Origin: an uncultured Prevotella sp.
GTDB lineage: Bacteria; Bacteroidota; Bacteroidia; Bacteroidales; Bacteroidaceae
Length of the DNA stretch: 7,181 bases
NCBI GenBank assembly: GCA_937880835.1
Contig: CALGRN010000201.1
Coordinates: forward strand, 1 to 7,181
Direction of reading: 5' to 3'
Within the stretch, counting starts at the first letter, position 1, and each line of letters starts with the position of its first letter. The notes under the pieces were generated by a model that was given only the letters and a program-made list of their open reading frames with translations, did no database searches and was not told the DNA's origin. This document shows, piece by piece, positions 6,120 through 7,181 of this stretch. A program made the position numbers and the translations under genes.

Positions 6120-6130
6120 AGCGTGAACAT

Positions 6131-6712
6131 ATGAAAATAATAATAATCACCTCCCCCTCCTTCATAGAGGAGGAGGTTTTTCTTATCCCACAACTATTGG
6201 AATGGGGCGTCAGCACGATACACTTGCGTAAACCTCAATCTTCATATGAGGATTGCTCACGATTGTTAAACAATATACCGAAATCATTACATAAGAATAT
6301 TGTAATACATGATCATTTCTCGTTAACCAAAGAGTTCGATTTGCAAGGCATACATTTGAACAGTCGTAACAACACACCTCCTATCGACTTCACAGGTACA
6401 ATATCATGCTCATGCCATTCGATAGACGAGATTGAAAAAACAAAACCTACTTGCGACTACGTATTCCTAAGCCCTATTTTCGATAGTATATCAAAACCCG
6501 GATATCGCTCCGCATTCACATCAGAGACTCTCTATACAGCTGCCCGACAAGGTATTATAGATAATAAAGTGATAGCATTGGGAGGTATAAACGTTAAAAA
6601 CTTTCATGTACTCTCACGATATGGTTTCGGCGGAGCAGCTATACTCGGTGATATTTGGAATAATATACATAAAAAAGATTTAAGAAGCCATATAAAGCAA
6701 TTTTTATTATAA
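6131..6712 (+). CDS. TenI/ThiE-like protein, last gene of the thiamine operon
   Basis: This 193-residue TIM barrel is related to ThiE but has lost most of its catalytic residues. QLRxKD has become HLRKP (31-35), the Asn-Asp/Mg site is HDHF (60-63), HLGxxD is HLNSRN (75-80), and the GPxFxTxTK loop is LSPIFDSISKPGY (113-125). ThiE-like features that remain are SCH (94-96) and ALGGIN (149-154). His96 lies where B. subtilis TenI has the catalytic base His122, so a TenI-like activity (thiazole tautomerase) is more likely than thiamine phosphate synthesis. Thi4 already gives an aromatic thiazole, so the tautomerase step should not be needed; the job here is open. It could handle thiazole salvage, bind thiazole phosphate, or help process the Thi4 product. 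It starts 11 bp after thi4. A strong hairpin with a T tract overlaps codons 7-17. No obvious terminator follows the stop codon. Confidence 0.88.
   Translation: MKIIIITSPSFIEEEVFLIPQLLEWGVSTIHLRKPQSSYEDCSRLLNNIPKSLHKNIVIHDHFSLTKEFDLQGIHLNSRNNTPPIDFTGTISCSCHSIDEIEKTKPTCDYVFLSPIFDSISKPGYRSAFTSETLYTAARQGIIDNKVIALGGINVKNFHVLSRYGFGGAAILGDIWNNIHKKDLRSHIKQFLL
6149..6181 (+). terminator. Terminator-like hairpin inside the start of the TenI-like gene
   Basis: ACCTCCCCCTC (6149-6159) and GAGGAGGAGGT (6167-6177) form an 11-bp stem with one central mismatch and a 7-nt loop, followed by a run of T (6177-6181). It looks like an intrinsic terminator or attenuator placed about 30 nt after the thi4 stop. It lies within codons for SPSFIEEEVF of the downstream gene, so it would lower or condition that gene's expression. 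A structure arising by chance from codon use is possible. Confidence 0.4.
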
Positions 6713-6748
6713 AAAACAAATAATATTTCAAAAATTAATTAACAGAGA

Positions 6749-6779
6749 TTGTTCGTAAATAAAAAATTATGTATATTTG
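6749..6779 (+). promoter_or_regulatory. Promoter of the secreted-protein gene
   Basis: TATATTTG (6772-6779) is an exact TAnnTTTG -7 box and TTG (6749-6751) lies 20 bp upstream as the -33 element. Transcription near 6786 would give a leader of about 64 nt, A/T-rich and without a Shine-Dalgarno sequence, typical of Bacteroidota. This marks the next gene as a separate transcription unit from the thiamine operon. Confidence 0.6.
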
Positions 6780-6849
6780 TAAACAATTATATTCTAAGCA
6801 TTACACTTAAACATCTTAAATTAATAAATAACTCAAAAACAAGAAAAAC

Positions 6850-7181
6850 ATGAAAAAAATTACTATGTTATTTGCGTTTGCATCATTGGCAATCGTAACA
6901 GAGGGACAAAATGTTGTAACAAATCATCAAGACGAGATTAATAATGGAGAAAACAGCTATTACATCGGATTTGACGACAAAAAACAATTAAAAGAATGGA
7001 AAGAATACCGAATTAACACAAAAGAAGGGGATGGTTGGTATGTAGATAAGGTTCTCGCTCATGACTACTGCCCTTCCGCAGGTATGAAGAATAAACAAAC
7101 AGACGATTGGTTTGTTTCGCCCGCATTCGAGATACAACAAGGAGGACTGATTGACTCGATAAAATATAAGAGTATAGGAAT
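6850..7181 (+). CDS. Secreted protein, probable choice-of-anchor J / cleaved-adhesin domain, 3' end missing
   Basis: The frame from the ATG at 6850 stays open for 110 codons to the window edge, so the protein is partial. A signal peptide is visible: MKK, then a hydrophobic stretch (about residues 4-16), with possible cleavage near residue 19. After a polar linker, YIGFDD (38-43), a WYV segment (63-65), and TDDWFVSPAF (84-93) match the start of the lectin-like jelly-roll domain found in choice-of-anchor J / cleaved-adhesin proteins of Bacteroidota, where 'DDWLISPA' is a hallmark. Such domains occur in cell-surface or secreted proteins, often with a C-terminal sorting or anchor domain; that end is not visible. 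The gene has its own promoter and no evident link to thiamine. Domain assignment rests on a short motif and is moderate. Confidence 0.75.
   Translation, partial: MKKITMLFAFASLAIVTEGQNVVTNHQDEINNGENSYYIGFDDKKQLKEWKEYRINTKEGDGWYVDKVLAHDYCPSAGMKNKQTDDWFVSPAFEIQQGGLIDSIKYKSIG

Noticed and set aside
6131..6712. Second functional thiE
   Set aside because: The pyrimidine, Mg and phosphate-binding motifs of ThiE are replaced, whereas the gene at 3063-3680 keeps them. A TenI-like assignment fits better.
6713..6748. Terminator for the thiamine operon after 6712
   Set aside because: Only A/T self-complementarity (TTTTTAT with ATAAAAA) is seen around the stop; there is no G/C-bearing stem, so no terminator is called.
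1..7181. CRISPR array, tRNA or rRNA genes
   Set aside because: No regularly spaced long repeats, no cloverleaf-like stretch with a CCA or T-loop sequence, and no ribosomal RNA sequence was seen on either strand.

Overview
The window looks like a Bacteroidota (probably Bacteroidales) chromosome. Promoter candidates match the phylum's -7 box TAnnTTTG, gene starts lack Shine-Dalgarno sequences and sit behind A/T-rich leaders, and the integrases, thiamine genes and secreted protein all have Bacteroidales-type sequences. The genus cannot be fixed from the sequence alone.

Region 1 (about 1-1683, minus strand) is the end of an integrated mobile element. Two paralogous tyrosine recombinases lie in tandem, 17 bp apart: a complete 409-residue one (454-1683) and the N-terminal 145 residues of a second that runs off the left edge. 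This part is visibly more G+C-rich than the rest of the window.

Region 2 (1684-2250, 567 bases without a confident gene) holds a candidate integrase promoter, a GTATCTTTGC sequence identical in pattern to the CTnDOT-type attachment core GTANNTTTGC, short direct and inverted repeats, a doubtful 65-codon ORF, the promoter of the thiamine operon and a clear TPP riboswitch (THI box). The 11-mer TATCTTTGCAG occurs both at the att-like site (1813) and in the thiamine promoter (2064), so the element boundary is probably at one of these two points.

Region 3 (2251-6712, plus strand) is a compact TPP-controlled thiamine operon: thiD, thiE, thiC, a Thi4-type thiazole synthase, and a TenI/ThiE-like gene. 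ThiC makes HMP-P from AIR, ThiD phosphorylates it to HMP-PP, Thi4 makes the thiazole half, and ThiE joins the halves into thiamine phosphate. The usual bacterial thiazole genes (thiS, thiF, thiG, thiH) are absent. The Thi4 has His where yeast has the sulfur-donating Cys, which predicts a catalytic, sulfide-using, oxygen-sensitive enzyme that suits an anaerobe. A kinase for the last step (ThiL) and a hydrolase to release thiazole phosphate from the Thi4 product are not in the window.

Region 4 (6713-7181) has a good Bacteroidota promoter and the first 110 codons of a secreted protein, probably of the choice-of-anchor J / cleaved-adhesin type.

The points most worth a second look are the His-type Thi4 paired with a TenI-like protein, a 10-bp anti-aptamer pairing downstream of the riboswitch, a terminator-like hairpin in the first codons of the TenI-like gene, and the att-like repeat next to the thiamine promoter.
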